Source: Flavihumibacter solisilvae (lineage in GTDB: Bacteria > Bacteroidota > Bacteroidia > Chitinophagales > Chitinophagaceae). From it: DNA of 64,000 bases. The notes below the pieces were generated by a model. The model saw nothing but the letters and a program-made list of their open reading frames with translations. It was not told where the DNA came from and did no database searches. The stretch is taken from assembly GCF_000814475.1 (NCBI RefSeq), contig NZ_JSVC01000001.1, positions 310,001 through 374,000 on the forward strand. The letters are read 5' to 3'. Positions 1 to 8,748 of the stretch are shown here, one piece after another (positions within the stretch are counted from its first letter, which is position 1; every line of letters begins with the position of its first letter). Both the position numbers and the translations under genes were made by a program.

Positions 1-492
1 GCGGTTATTGCATCCGAAGACCAGATGTTTGCCGATCATAGCGGGTTCGACTGGAAAAGCATTGAGAAGGCAATGGATTATAACCAACGCAAGCCAAACC
101 GTATCAGGGGAGCCAGCACCATCAGCCAGCAGACCGCAAAAAATGTCTTCCTGTGGCAGGGGAGAAGCTGGATTCGGAAAGCGCTGGAAACCTATTTCAC
201 GTTCATGATCGAACTGGTTTGGGGAAAAGAAAGGATCCTGGAAGTGTACCTGAACGTAATTGAAATGGGCCCGGGCGTATTTGGGATTGAAGCTGCATCA
301 CAGCACTATTTTAAAAAGCCGGCATCGAGGCTTACAAAAGCAGAAGCCGCCCGCATTGCTGCCTGCCTGCCAAACCCGAAAAAGTTTCTTGCAAGTCCGG
401 CCGGCCGTTATGTGAGCAGCAGGAGTTTCGCCATCCAGCGACAAATGAACAACCTTTCTTCAGACCCGGATATCGCAGTTATCATTCAATAA
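1..492 (+). CDS. mtgA: Monofunctional biosynthetic peptidoglycan transglycosylase (3' part)
   Basis: C-terminal part of a GT51 glycosyltransferase that polymerises lipid II into glycan strands at the outer face of the inner membrane. The frame is open from the first base, so the start and the N-terminal membrane anchor lie outside the window. Visible GT51 motifs in order are the EDQxFxxHxGFDW region with the catalytic Glu, [20 protein letters not shown] and [12 protein letters not shown], then [13 protein letters not shown]. No transpeptidase domain follows, which separates it from bifunctional class A PBPs. It converges with the GT39 gene, with a single base between the two stops. Confidence 0.9.
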   Translation, partial: AVIASEDQMFADHSGFDWKSIEKAMDYNQRKPNRIRGASTISQQTAKNVFLWQGRSWIRKALETYFTFMIELVWGKERILEVYLNVIEMGPGVFGIEAASQHYFKKPASRLTKAEAARIAACLPNPKKFLASPAGRYVSSRSFAIQRQMNNLSSDPDIAVIIQ

Positions 493-493
493 G

Positions 494-2185
494 CTATTTA
501 CTGATCTGCAGGGGAAGAGCTGCAGTGTTCTGGCTGAAAATGCCAGGCAGGCTTGTGGAGATGCCCAGCTTTGCGCGATATTCCCCTGGTGGCAGCTGGA
601 TGGTATCCTTTGCTGAAAAAACCAGGCTGTTTCCACTGCTCAGGGTGGCAATTACCGGAATCCGTTTCTCAAGGCTCTTTCCCTTGAATATATCCAGGGT
701 TATTTCCAGTGTTTGATTTTCTGGTGCTGCATTGAAACCAAAATGAGAGGCAAACGGGGCAGGATGTATATCTGCGGAAAAAACAGCCAGGCGGCCCTGC
801 CTGATCTCAAGTTTGTCAGGATTGGGTTTAATCTGTACGCCGGAATAGCTCCTGTAATTGTCGAATACTTTTCCGTATGTAGGTCTTTTACGTGTTTCAA
901 TAAGGGTGGAACTGGAATAATTTCCCATCTGGTCATCGACAACGAAAACCCTCCTTCCCTGCATCTCAGATTCCATTGGCCAGAAATTATAATTACTGCG
1001 CCGGTAAGTGGTGGTATTCAGCGCGAAGCTTGTATCACCAGTGTAGAACCAATATTTGGAAGGCCGCTGGTAGCTGTTGAAGAAAACAACCGGGAGTCCG
1101 CCGGATGCTTTCTTTATAGATGCGGCCCATACTTTGTTGTTGTGCATTTCGTCTTTGAAACGCCCGGTCAGTTGTGGAATATCAGTAATCATATATCCCC
1201 GGAGCAGGACAACTGCAATCAGTGCAGGCGGCATAAGCCGGTAAACCCATCGCGCATGCGTAAATGACTGCGACAGCCAGGCATGGGCCAGAATCATCAG
1301 TGGCACTAATGCGGGCACTGTCCAGTTTGCTTCCACTCGTCCTTTAAGTGTGCTGACCAGGAAGAACAGGTAAAATCCGGTCATACTATATTTTAGTGCA
1401 CGGGCAAAAACGTCACTGGTACGGAAACGGCCGGCGGCATACAGAAGCATCCAGCCAATCAGCGGCCCGGCGAGCAGGATCTGGCCGAGAATGTATTCAA
1501 GCGTAAATGAAAACCTGTAAGCAGGTGCATTACGCTCACGAAGGTGATATTGTACCGAAGGGAAATCATGTGTGTATTGCCACCAAAGGTGAGGGGCGAA
1601 CAAAATAATGCCGGTCATAGCCGCGAGCCATGCCTGCCACCGTAACGCGAGTTTTGGATTGCTGAACAGGGTAAGCAGAATGATCAGGATCCCGTGGTAT
1701 TTACTGTAAAGCATTAAGGCCATTACCACACCCAGCAACAGCGATTGCCCCAGGTCGGATTTATCAAGGAAACGACGGTATTGAAAGAAGAAAAGTGCCG
1801 TAAAAAAGGTAAGCGGAATATCAGGAACTGCAAGTATACCGCCGATCTGCAGCACACCCATTGAAAGCGCGATTGCATAAAACAACCTGTCGTTCTTTGC
1901 CAGTAGCATATGTTGGACCAGCCACAAGGTTGCAGCGTTCATAACTGCCATGAATAACCGTACACCAAGCTCGTTTTTGAAAATTGCAAAACCTGCTTTG
2001 ATCAACACCGCAATCATGGGTGGGTGATCGAAATATCCCCAATCAGGAAACCGGGAGTACACCCAGTAATATGCCTCATCATCCAGCAACTGTGTACCGG
2101 CCGACTGTATAAGATTGATGAGCAGCCAGCAGCTGTAGAACCAGGTTTTAGGATGTTGGCGGATTGATCGCATCAGGAATGACAT
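494..2185 (-). CDS. GT39/ArnT-like membrane glycosyltransferase
   Basis: Polytopic membrane protein (563 aa) of the dolichyl-phosphate-mannose mannosyltransferase / ArnT superfamily, which moves a sugar from a polyprenyl-phosphate donor to a lipid or protein acceptor on the periplasmic side. The N-terminal loop carries the hallmark acidic motif DDEAYYW (residues 35-41) followed by YFDHPP (51-56). About ten hydrophobic segments and a soluble C-terminal domain follow. I chose the ATG at 2185; an in-frame TTG at 2218 would overlap the upstream kinase gene. It is last in a minus-strand run after pnuC and the kinase, but its function does not obviously relate to theirs. Acceptor and donor are unknown. 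Confidence 0.8.
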   Translation of the reverse strand: MSFLMRSIRQHPKTWFYSCWLLINLIQSAGTQLLDDEAYYWVYSRFPDWGYFDHPPMIAVLIKAGFAIFKNELGVRLFMAVMNAATLWLVQHMLLAKNDRLFYAIALSMGVLQIGGILAVPDIPLTFFTALFFFQYRRFLDKSDLGQSLLLGVVMALMLYSKYHGILIILLTLFSNPKLALRWQAWLAAMTGIILFAPHLWWQYTHDFPSVQYHLRERNAPAYRFSFTLEYILGQILLAGPLIGWMLLYAAGRFRTSDVFARALKYSMTGFYLFFLVSTLKGRVEANWTVPALVPLMILAHAWLSQSFTHARWVYRLMPPALIAVVLLRGYMITDIPQLTGRFKDEMHNNKVWAASIKKASGGLPVVFFNSYQRPSKYWFYTGDTSFALNTTTYRRSNYNFWPMESEMQGRRVFVVDDQMGNYSSSTLIETRKRPTYGKVFDNYRSYSGVQIKPNPDKLEIRQGRLAVFSADIHPAPFASHFGFNAAPENQTLEITLDIFKGKSLEKRIPVIATLSSGNSLVFSAKDTIQLPPGEYRAKLGISTSLPGIFSQNTAALPLQISK

Positions 2186-2198
2186 AGGAAGGGTTCTT

Positions 2199-2732
2199 TT
2201 ATTGTATTGTGTCCTCAATAGTTGTTATGCAATGCACCATGCGTTCATCGATCGTTCCGCTGACTAAAGTCCAGGGCACTTCCTGGTTAACAAGGAGGTC
2301 TTTATACATTTGAAAGAGGATCTGCCTTGTTTTAAGATCGGGATATTCCCTCAGGGAGTCTTTTGTCCATGGAATGTCAGTGTCGCATAAAAAATACAGG
2401 TCATATTGCTGCTGAACGATCCGGTCAAGAATGAATTGGTGACACTTTCCAAAAACATATTCGCACCATACCTTCATCACATACATGTCCGTATCAATAA
2501 AGATCATAGATGCGCCAGCCTCTGTAGCCTCACGGACATATTTGTCTTCGAGGGCAGCCTGTCCTTTCGCAATTTCGAGCAGGTCGTCATAGCTGTAGGC
2601 AGTACCCCGGGCAAGAAGGTATTCACGGGCATACTCAGGGCACCAGGTAGTATCATAGTGCTCTGCGAGATACGAACACAATGTACTTTTACCGGTAGAC
2701 TCCGGCCCGATTACAACAATCTTTTTCAACAT
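2199..2732 (-). CDS. NadR-type nicotinamide riboside kinase (AAA ATPase)
   Basis: Small P-loop kinase (177 aa) resembling the C-terminal ribosylnicotinamide kinase domain of NadR. It would phosphorylate nicotinamide riboside to NMN using ATP in the cytoplasm. The Walker A loop GPESTGKST is at residues 9-17, followed by the EYAREYL segment and an IFIDTD strand that fits the acidic active site. There is no helix-turn-helix and no NMN adenylyltransferase domain, so it is kinase only. The gene starts 20 bp after the end of pnuC, whose product imports nicotinamide riboside; the pairing supports vitamin B3 salvage. Family assignment is firm, substrate is inferred from context. Confidence 0.8.
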   Translation of the reverse strand: MLKKIVVIGPESTGKSTLCSYLAEHYDTTWCPEYAREYLLARGTAYSYDDLLEIAKGQAALEDKYVREATEAGASMIFIDTDMYVMKVWCEYVFGKCHQFILDRIVQQQYDLYFLCDTDIPWTKDSLREYPDLKTRQILFQMYKDLLVNQEVPWTLVSGTIDERMVHCITTIEDTIQ

Positions 2733-2752
2733 AACGGACCGGAAAGATACCG

Positions 2753-3388
2753 CTAATGAGTATCATGTACACGCGCTTTTTTTATCCATGAGAATAGCCC
2801 TGCTATAGCAAGAACCAGCAACACAATGAACTGGAAACTTGTGAATACATATCCCTTCACGAAATAGAGTGGAATGGATGCTATATTGGTAATGATCCAC
2901 CAATGCCAGCTTTCCACTTTTTTCCTGGCCATAAGCCACATGCCTGTGTATGCGCTTGAACTTGCAAGGGCATCGGCCCAGGGTATTGCTTCGGGGGCAT
3001 ATTTTGTAGCTTCCTTAAGCCATGTGAGCCCGGAAAAAAGAACCAGGTAGAAGAAGGCAAAGAAAAGTAGTTGATAGATCCAGTCATTCCGGTTGGAAAA
3101 AGTGATATGAAGAACATGATGGTGCTCCTGGTCGCGTTTGGCCCACAAGACCCATCCGTAAATGCTCATTATGGTATAGTACAGGTTCACGCTGGCTTCA
3201 CCGAACAGGTGTGCCTTAATACTCAGGTAGATGTAGATAATTGTGTTGACGAGTCCAACAGGGTAAACAAGAATATTTTCCTTCCTGCTGAACCAGACGC
3301 TCGCTATGCCGCAGATCACCCCGATAAATTCAAGCCACGTAGTCTGTCGTATTCCATCAATAAACTGCTGCCATATTACCTGGACCAT
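2753..3388 (-). CDS. pnuC: Nicotinamide riboside transporter PnuC
   Basis: Seven-helix PnuC-family vitamin transporter (211 aa). The diagnostic stretch WFSRKENILVYPVGLVN near residue 32 is followed by YYTIMSIYGWVLW, both typical of PnuC. The ATG at 3388 gives the family's normal N-terminus; longer in-frame versions would run into the divergent dehydrogenase gene. In Bacteroidota some paralogues (PnuT) carry thiamine, but those usually sit with thiamine genes or a TPP riboswitch; none is seen here, and the next gene is a riboside kinase that could trap the imported substrate. Nicotinamide riboside is therefore the preferred substrate. Confidence 0.85.
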   Translation of the reverse strand: MVQVIWQQFIDGIRQTTWLEFIGVICGIASVWFSRKENILVYPVGLVNTIIYIYLSIKAHLFGEASVNLYYTIMSIYGWVLWAKRDQEHHHVLHITFSNRNDWIYQLLFFAFFYLVLFSGLTWLKEATKYAPEAIPWADALASSSAYTGMWLMARKKVESWHWWIITNIASIPLYFVKGYVFTSFQFIVLLVLAIAGLFSWIKKARVHDTH

Positions 3389-3433
3389 GCTTAAAAATGC
3401 AACAGAATTTTTAGATTGCTGGAAATTGTTTGC

Positions 3434-4555
3434 ATGAAAATAGCTGTATTGGGTTCCGGAATGGTTGGGCGCGCCATGGCGCTGGACCTTTCTTCCCGCC
3501 ATGAAGTTACTGCCTTTGATAAGTACGAGTCGAGCCTTAACCTGCTTGCAGAACGCAAAAGCAACATCACCAGGATCACGGCTGACCTGGCAGACTATTC
3601 TGCGTACGCACGAATGCTTGAACCATTTGAACTTGTTATTACGGCGGTGCCGGGGTATATGGGTTACAAAACGCTTGAGGCCGTTATTAATGCAGGTAAG
3701 AATTGCGTTGACATTTCATTTTTTCCTGAAGACGCCCTGCAACTTAATGACCTTGCCGCTGAACGTAATGTTACTGTTATCACCGATTGTGGCGTGGCTC
3801 CCGGCATGAGCAACTATATTCTTGGCAGGTATAATGAAGAAATGGAAGTGGAGAAGTTTGAGTGTTATGTGGGCGGACTACCAAAAACACGTAAAATGCC
3901 ATTCGAATACAAAGCTCCTTTTTCTCCCGTTGATGTGATTGAAGAGTATACCCGGCCCGCGCGACTGAAGGAGAATGGTCATATTGTTGTGAAACCAGCG
4001 CTGTCTGAAAGGCACTACATGCACTTCGACGGAATCGGAACACTGGAGGCTTTCAATACGGATGGCTTGAGAAGCCTCCTGTTTACCATGGCTCATATTC
4101 CCGACCTGAAAGAGCAGACTTTACGCTACCCTGGCCACGCAGACCTGATCCTCGCACTCCAGATGAGCGGGTTTTTTGATGAAAAGCCTATAGAGATCAA
4201 TGGCACCGACATCAGGCCAATTGATTTTTCATCAAAGGTTCTCTTCAAAGAATGGAAGCTGGGCGCTGAAGAAGAAGAGCTGACCGTAATGCGGGTGATC
4301 GTGGAAGGGAAAAAAGACGGGCAGCCACAAAAAGTGGAATATAATATGCTTGACCGTTATGACCCGGTTTCAAGGATCTCGTCCATGTCGCGGACAACAG
4401 GATACACCTGTACTGGCACGGTCGAAATGTTAGCCCAGGGATTGTTTCGCAGCGAGGGCGTATTCCCTCCCGAACTCGTGGGCAGGGACAAAAGCTGTTT
4501 TGATTTTATTATTAAATACCTCGCAGAAAGAGGGGTGCACTGGCTTAAGTCCTGA
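3434..4555 (+). CDS. Saccharopine dehydrogenase-family oxidoreductase
   Basis: NAD(P)-dependent oxidoreductase of the saccharopine dehydrogenase / Lys9-like family (373 aa). It starts with a Rossmann dinucleotide loop GxGxxG (G7, G9, G12), and carries the family segments CGVAPGMSN, TLRYPGHAD and TTGYTCTG. Members act in lysine metabolism or on related amino-acid adducts (saccharopine, lysine, carboxynorspermidine). Which substrate applies here cannot be read from the sequence, and no other lysine-pathway gene is adjacent. The ATG at 3434 begins directly at the nucleotide-binding strand; an ATG six codons upstream is less likely. It is divergent from pnuC with about 45 bp between starts. Confidence 0.8.
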   Translation: MKIAVLGSGMVGRAMALDLSSRHEVTAFDKYESSLNLLAERKSNITRITADLADYSAYARMLEPFELVITAVPGYMGYKTLEAVINAGKNCVDISFFPEDALQLNDLAAERNVTVITDCGVAPGMSNYILGRYNEEMEVEKFECYVGGLPKTRKMPFEYKAPFSPVDVIEEYTRPARLKENGHIVVKPALSERHYMHFDGIGTLEAFNTDGLRSLLFTMAHIPDLKEQTLRYPGHADLILALQMSGFFDEKPIEINGTDIRPIDFSSKVLFKEWKLGAEEEELTVMRVIVEGKKDGQPQKVEYNMLDRYDPVSRISSMSRTTGYTCTGTVEMLAQGLFRSEGVFPPELVGRDKSCFDFIIKYLAERGVHWLKS

Positions 4556-4619
4556 CCGGATGAATTATCTTTAACGGCCCGCGCCCTGACCTCTTATCAA
4601 AAACAATAAAACAACAGAA

Positions 4620-5030
4620 ATGAATCGTAATGCAACTGCCGTTTGGAACGGCTCAGGTAAAGAAGGCAATGGTCATTTGACTACTCAAAGCGGAGTATTG
4701 AAAGAAACCCAGTATTCCTTCAATTCCCGGTTTGAAAGCGGAATCGGCACGAATCCCGAAGAACTGGTAGCCGCCGCGCATGCGGGTTGTTTTACCATGA
4801 AGCTTAGTTTCGTCCTGGGTGCTGCAGGCTTTACTGCTGATTCACTGGAAACAAAGTGTGACATCACTTTTGAAAACGGTGCCATCACCAAATCTCACCT
4901 GACCGTTAAGGGTAAAATTCCCGGCATCAGCAAAGAGCAGTTCGAAGCAAGTGTAAAGGATGCAGAAGCCAACTGTCCTATTTCAAAGCTTCTCAACACC
5001 GCTATCAGTTCAGAAGCGACCCTCCTGTAA
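4620..5030 (+). CDS. OsmC/Ohr-family peroxiredoxin
   Basis: Cytoplasmic thiol peroxidase of the OsmC family (136 aa, normal length), which reduces organic hydroperoxides. Both redox cysteines are present: C57 in [13 protein letters not shown] and C119 in [10 protein letters not shown]. The NPEEL segment before the first cysteine is also typical. It resembles the OsmC branch more than Ohr, but the distinction is not certain. It stands alone between a same-strand dehydrogenase gene and a convergent transporter gene. A TATCTTTA sequence at 4566-4573 resembles a Bacteroidota -7 box, without a convincing -33 element. Confidence 0.88.
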   Translation: MNRNATAVWNGSGKEGNGHLTTQSGVLKETQYSFNSRFESGIGTNPEELVAAAHAGCFTMKLSFVLGAAGFTADSLETKCDITFENGAITKSHLTVKGKIPGISKEQFEASVKDAEANCPISKLLNTAISSEATLL

Positions 5031-5031
5031 T

Positions 5032-6204
5032 TCAGAAGATAAGTACCTGGATAGCGATCCAGGTCAATAACAAGGCTACCAGTAACCCGGTTATGCTCAG
5101 CCATGCCGGATGCTGGTAGCCTTCCTTTTTCCTGCTTTTCAGGTTTGCCGCTATCAGGATAAACAGGGAAAAGGGTAGTATGAAGCCATTTATCATTCCG
5201 GCTGTGATCAGCAGCTTTACAGGCTGGCCAACCAGCAGGAAAACTATTGTTGAAACCGAAATGAAGGCAACAAGGACCTGCTTGTGATAACGCTCCAGCA
5301 GCGGATGCCAGGATCGGATGAAAGAAACAGATGTATAGGCAGACCCGATCACAGAAGTAATTGCCGCACTCCATAATACAATTCCAAATAACCGGTATCC
5401 GACGTCGCCGGCAGCGTGACGGAAAACAGCTGCGGCCGGATTGCCTTTATCCAGCGTCAACCCTGCACATACCACGCCCAGTGCCGCCAGGAAAAGCACG
5501 TATCGCATAACCGACACAGTTATAACTCCCCTTATCGCAGCTGATGAAACGGAACGCATTCTTTGTTCTTCCGGTAACTTTGCTTCCAGTAAGCGGTGTG
5601 CTCCTGCGAAGCAGATGTATCCACCTACAGTGCCACCCACGATTGTTACGATCGATTTCCAGTCTATCACCTCGGGCCAGAATGTTCCTGCCAGTGCTTT
5701 ACCTATTGGTGGGGCTGCAACGATCGCCACATAACAGGTGAGCCCTATCATCAACACGCCGAGAAGCTGGACAAACCTGTCCATCGCTTTTGCGGCATCT
5801 TTCACCAGCATCAGGATTATTCCGGCTGCGGCACTGATCAGGGCGCAGATGCGCGTGTCCATTCCCGTTATCACGTTCAGTCCAAGTCCCGCACCCGCAA
5901 CATTACCAATGTTGAAAGCAAGTCCGCCAAGCAAAATCATCAGTGAAAGCAGAAAGCCCAGTCCGGGAAATAATTCATTGGCAATTTGTTGTGCCGGTTT
6001 GTTCCACGACAGTATTATGCGCCAGATATTCAGTTGAACAATAACGTCAATGATGATGGAAACAAGAATGGAAAAGCCGAAGGCCGCAACCAGCTTTTCT
6101 GTGAATACCGCGGTCTGTGTAAGGAAGCCAGGGCCGATCGCAGATGTTGCCATCAGGAAAGCGGCTCCCCAGAAAGCGGACCGGTATAAGGATCGGTTAT
6201 TCAT
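5032..6204 (-). CDS. Nramp-fold transporter of the 5-oxoprolinase operon (YcsG-like)
   Basis: Polytopic protein (390 aa, about 11 helices) of the Nramp family, like B. subtilis YcsG, which also lies with the 5-oxoprolinase genes. Classical Nramp metal transporters coordinate Mn/Fe through DPGN in helix 1 and an MPH-type motif in helix 6. Here helix 1 keeps GPGF (residues 24-27) but continues TQTAVFTEK with no DPGN, and the helix 6 region reads GGYICFAGAH (194-203) with no MPH. Metal transport is therefore doubtful. Its ATG overlaps the end of pxpA by 4 nt, so it is translated with the pxp genes. Uptake of 5-oxoproline or a related organic acid is a reasonable inference, not proven. Confidence 0.75.
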   Translation of the reverse strand: MNNRSLYRSAFWGAAFLMATSAIGPGFLTQTAVFTEKLVAAFGFSILVSIIIDVIVQLNIWRIILSWNKPAQQIANELFPGLGFLLSLMILLGGLAFNIGNVAGAGLGLNVITGMDTRICALISAAAGIILMLVKDAAKAMDRFVQLLGVLMIGLTCYVAIVAAPPIGKALAGTFWPEVIDWKSIVTIVGGTVGGYICFAGAHRLLEAKLPEEQRMRSVSSAAIRGVITVSVMRYVLFLAALGVVCAGLTLDKGNPAAAVFRHAAGDVGYRLFGIVLWSAAITSVIGSAYTSVSFIRSWHPLLERYHKQVLVAFISVSTIVFLLVGQPVKLLITAGMINGFILPFSLFILIAANLKSRKKEGYQHPAWLSITGLLVALLLTWIAIQVLIF

Positions 6205-6950
6205 CCTGGCGATTGTATGGTTATGTCGTGCTGTCGGAATCCCTTCGAAAGGGCTTTTGCCAGAGCAACAGCCTGCGATCCATCGCCATGGATACAGATC
6301 GTCTGCACTTCCAGGCGAACCAGCGTACCACCTATAGTTTTAACCTGCCGGTCCAGGGCCAGTGACAGCGCCTGTTCAATTGCTGAGTCGATTGAATCTA
6401 TCAATGCACCTTTCTCTGAACGGGGCGTAAGGGTGCCATCTTCCTGGTAAGTGCGATCCATAAACGCTTCCGCAACTGCTGGTAGTCCCGCTGATCCGGC
6501 TTCCGAAATAAGATGACTGCCGGACAGTCCATAAATCATCAACGAGGGTGACACGTATTTTACAGCGGCGATGATCGCGGCTGCAATAACCGGGTCTGCT
6601 GCTCCCTGGTTGTACAATGCTCCATGTGGCTTAACATGATGCAGATATTCTCCTTCCGCACGGCATAGGTTATACATTCCCTGTACCTGCCTTCGGACAA
6701 GGCTGAATATTTCACTGGCGCCAAGGTTCATATTCCGTCGGCCGAAATTATTCCTGTCATCATAGGAGGGATGCGCTCCGATAGCTACTTTGTGCCGCCG
6801 TGCAAGACGGATGGTTTGCAACATGGTACTCGTGTCACCTGCATGAAAACCACATGCAATATTGGCCGAACTGATGAGGGGCATGAGTGCTTCATCATTT
6901 CCGGCACCTTCACCAAGGTCACAGTTAATATCCATTCTGATGCGGTTCAT
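6201..6950 (-). CDS. pxpA: 5-oxoprolinase subunit A (LamB/YcsF family)
   Basis: Subunit A of ATP-dependent prokaryotic 5-oxoprolinase (249 aa), which with PxpB and PxpC opens cyclic 5-oxoproline (pyroglutamate) to glutamate. Family motifs are DINCDLGEG near residue 7, ANIACGFHAGD near 29, GAHPSYDDRNNFGRR and HVKPHGALYN. The start overlaps the end of pxpC by 4 nt, and the gene overlaps the transporter by 4 nt at its 3' end, so all four genes are very probably one transcript. The gene order B-C-A-transporter differs from the B. subtilis order but has the same content. Confidence 0.93.
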   Translation of the reverse strand: MNRIRMDINCDLGEGAGNDEALMPLISSANIACGFHAGDTSTMLQTIRLARRHKVAIGAHPSYDDRNNFGRRNMNLGASEIFSLVRRQVQGMYNLCRAEGEYLHHVKPHGALYNQGAADPVIAAAIIAAVKYVSPSLMIYGLSGSHLISEAGSAGLPAVAEAFMDRTYQEDGTLTPRSEKGALIDSIDSAIEQALSLALDRQVKTIGGTLVRLEVQTICIHGDGSQAVALAKALSKGFRQHDITIQSPG

Positions 6951-7924
6951 GAGAAAAACAGCGCGTAGTCCTTTTCCAGGGAAATAAATGCCTGCTGGCG
7001 CGACAGGAAAATTGATTCCGCTTTTTCTTCGGTAATCTTCCTGAAACTGATCAACGAACCTGGTAGTTGTTGGGCAAGCAGGGAAAGATCAACGCGACAA
7101 ACCTGGCCAATCCTCGGGTACCCTCCTGTGGTCTGTGCGTCGGTCATGAGAACGGCCATCTGTCCATCAGGTGTAACCTGCATGGTTCCGGGGACAACCG
7201 CCGTTGAAGTCATCTGGAACGGGTTATCCAGGTACATGGGAAGTCCGTTCAACCGGAAGCCCATCCTGTTGGCATATTTCGTCAGCTCGAATTTTTCAGT
7301 TTCAAGAATAGCCAGCGCTTCCCTGCTGAATGTCAGGTGTTCATTTGCAGGAAAGTAACGGATCACTGATTTGGTATGGTCCGGGATGGCCTGGGGTGAT
7401 AAACGTAAATGCCCTGTCCCGTTTGGTTTTGAAAGGTGGCGATAGATCCTTTCTCCCAGTTCATTCCTTAGAACCGAAACAGTTAAGTGGTCTCCCGGCT
7501 TTAGTGTACGGCCGTCGTGGCCCCCGAAGCCGGCCTGGAGATGCGTGCTGCGGCTATTGAGAATCCACTGCGAGCGGACTCCGCCATGAACCGCCACATA
7601 ATATACGCCCCCGGTATCCGGGCGAATGTGAACCGTATCGCCTGCTTCAGCGATAAAGGGTTGCCACGGCTCTACGGAGTTATTATTCCTGGAGATCCTG
7701 TAACCTTTTCCACCACAGGCAAGCAAGAGGACCTGCGTCGCTGTAAATGAAAACTCCCCGCCGGTTATTTCCACCACAGCATCACTATGACCATTTGCCA
7801 CCAGCATATTACACAACCAGACAGAACTTTCATCCATACACCCACTGTTGTTGATTCCCCAGTTCCTGTAACCAAAACGGCCCGTATCCTGAACCGTGGC
7901 CATACCTGCTTTATTTATCTTCAT
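6947..7924 (-). CDS. pxpC: 5-oxoprolinase subunit C (biotin-dependent carboxyltransferase family, KipA-like)
   Basis: Subunit C of 5-oxoprolinase (325 aa). The protein begins with the typical KINKAGMATVQDTGRFGYRN segment (positions 2-21) and continues with MDESSVWLCNMLVANG, VEITGGEF and, late, TPDGQMAVLMTDAQTTGGYPRIGQV across two stretches; these are the conserved blocks of the KipA/AHS2 domain, which is related to urea amidolyase. It overlaps pxpB by 14 nt upstream and pxpA by 4 nt downstream. Some members were first named as kinase-inhibitor antagonists, but the complete A/B/C set here argues for the enzyme role. Confidence 0.92.
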   Translation of the reverse strand: MKINKAGMATVQDTGRFGYRNWGINNSGCMDESSVWLCNMLVANGHSDAVVEITGGEFSFTATQVLLLACGGKGYRISRNNNSVEPWQPFIAEAGDTVHIRPDTGGVYYVAVHGGVRSQWILNSRSTHLQAGFGGHDGRTLKPGDHLTVSVLRNELGERIYRHLSKPNGTGHLRLSPQAIPDHTKSVIRYFPANEHLTFSREALAILETEKFELTKYANRMGFRLNGLPMYLDNPFQMTSTAVVPGTMQVTPDGQMAVLMTDAQTTGGYPRIGQVCRVDLSLLAQQLPGSLISFRKITEEKAESIFLSRQQAFISLEKDYALFFS

Positions 7925-8657
7925 ACTGGTTCAGGTATTTAAAGGTTTCAAGATCTATTGAGCTGAACCGGACCGTATCGCCGGCATTCAGGAGACATCG
8001 CTGTGAGTCGTTGAAATTGAAAAGCTTGACCGGCGTGCGGCCGATCACGTACCAGCCGGCCGGAGTATCAAATGGGTAAATGCCGGTCTGTTTTCCCGCT
8101 ATGCCTACGGAACCCGCTGTCACGACAAGAGCCGGACGGCTTTTGCGGGGTATGTGCAGTTTATCAGGAAGGATTCCAAGATATGGAAAGCCGGGACTGA
8201 ACCCCAACATAAACACGTAATACGGCTGTTGGGTGTGTAGGCTGATAAGTTCTTCGACAGATATGCCTTTTTCCGCAACAACTGCAGCAAGGTCAGGTGC
8301 AAGGGCTTCATCATAACAAACCGGAAGCAGCACTTCCTTTGAATCAGCAGGCTGGCTTGTGAAGCCGTCCATACAGGCGGCCTTTTCCCGCAGCCAGTTC
8401 TTCAGGTATGCGAGTGGCGATATTTTGATTTCACGCCAGGTATCAAAAGGCTCTATAAACAGGCTAAGGCTGTTATACGCGACCGAAACATCCCGGAAGC
8501 CGGCAGGGGGGTGGCTTAAAATGCGTTCTTTCAAAGCTGTCAGTTCCCTGTGACGGTCAATAGAGATGTCAGATCCATACTGAAGGGTTACAGCGGATTC
8601 CGAAATGGTGTAGATGGAGTAGTCGTAGCGGATAGCAAGTAATCGGATGGTGATCAG
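7911..8657 (-). CDS. pxpB: 5-oxoprolinase subunit B (KipI-like), non-AUG start
   Basis: Subunit B of 5-oxoprolinase (AHS1/KipI domain). The core FSPGFPYLGILPDKL and the segment ending FDTPAGWYVIGRTP are clear. The first conventional start codon is a TTG at 8534, but it would remove about 40 residues that are plainly coding: read upstream, the frame gives YTISESAVTLQYGSDISID and RHRELTAL, which match the normal KipI N-terminus. The frame stays open to a TGA at 8658 and contains no ATG, GTG or TTG there; CTG at 8657 or an AUU/AUC codon are the only choices. I placed the start at the CTG (248 aa, normal family length), with low certainty for the exact codon. Confidence 0.8.
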   Translation of the reverse strand: MITIRLLAIRYDYSIYTISESAVTLQYGSDISIDRHRELTALKERILSHPPAGFRDVSVAYNSLSLFIEPFDTWREIKISPLAYLKNWLREKAACMDGFTSQPADSKEVLLPVCYDEALAPDLAAVVAEKGISVEELISLHTQQPYYVFMLGFSPGFPYLGILPDKLHIPRKSRPALVVTAGSVGIAGKQTGIYPFDTPAGWYVIGRTPVKLFNFNDSQRCLLNAGDTVRFSSIDLETFKYLNQYEDK

Positions 8658-8692
8658 TCAAATTACAAAATGATCAGTTGATATAAAAGAAA

Positions 8693-8717
8693 AAGAGCCA
8701 TCGCATTGATGACTCTT
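8693..8717 (-). terminator. Rho-independent terminator of the nfu gene
   Basis: A 10-bp stem (AAGAGTCATC / GATGGCTCTT on the minus strand, one mismatch) with a 5-nt loop, followed on the minus strand by a T-rich tail TTTTTCTTTT. It lies about 30 nt past the stop of the Nfu gene and just upstream of the pxp operon, so it separates the two transcripts. Confidence 0.8.
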
Positions 8718-8748
8718 AAAAAATATATTCACTTATTGACTGGTCTCT

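Noticed and set aside
2186-2218. Longer GT39 protein starting with TTG at 2218
   Set aside because: It would overlap the kinase gene and add 11 residues with no membrane-protein character; the ATG at 2185 is preferred.
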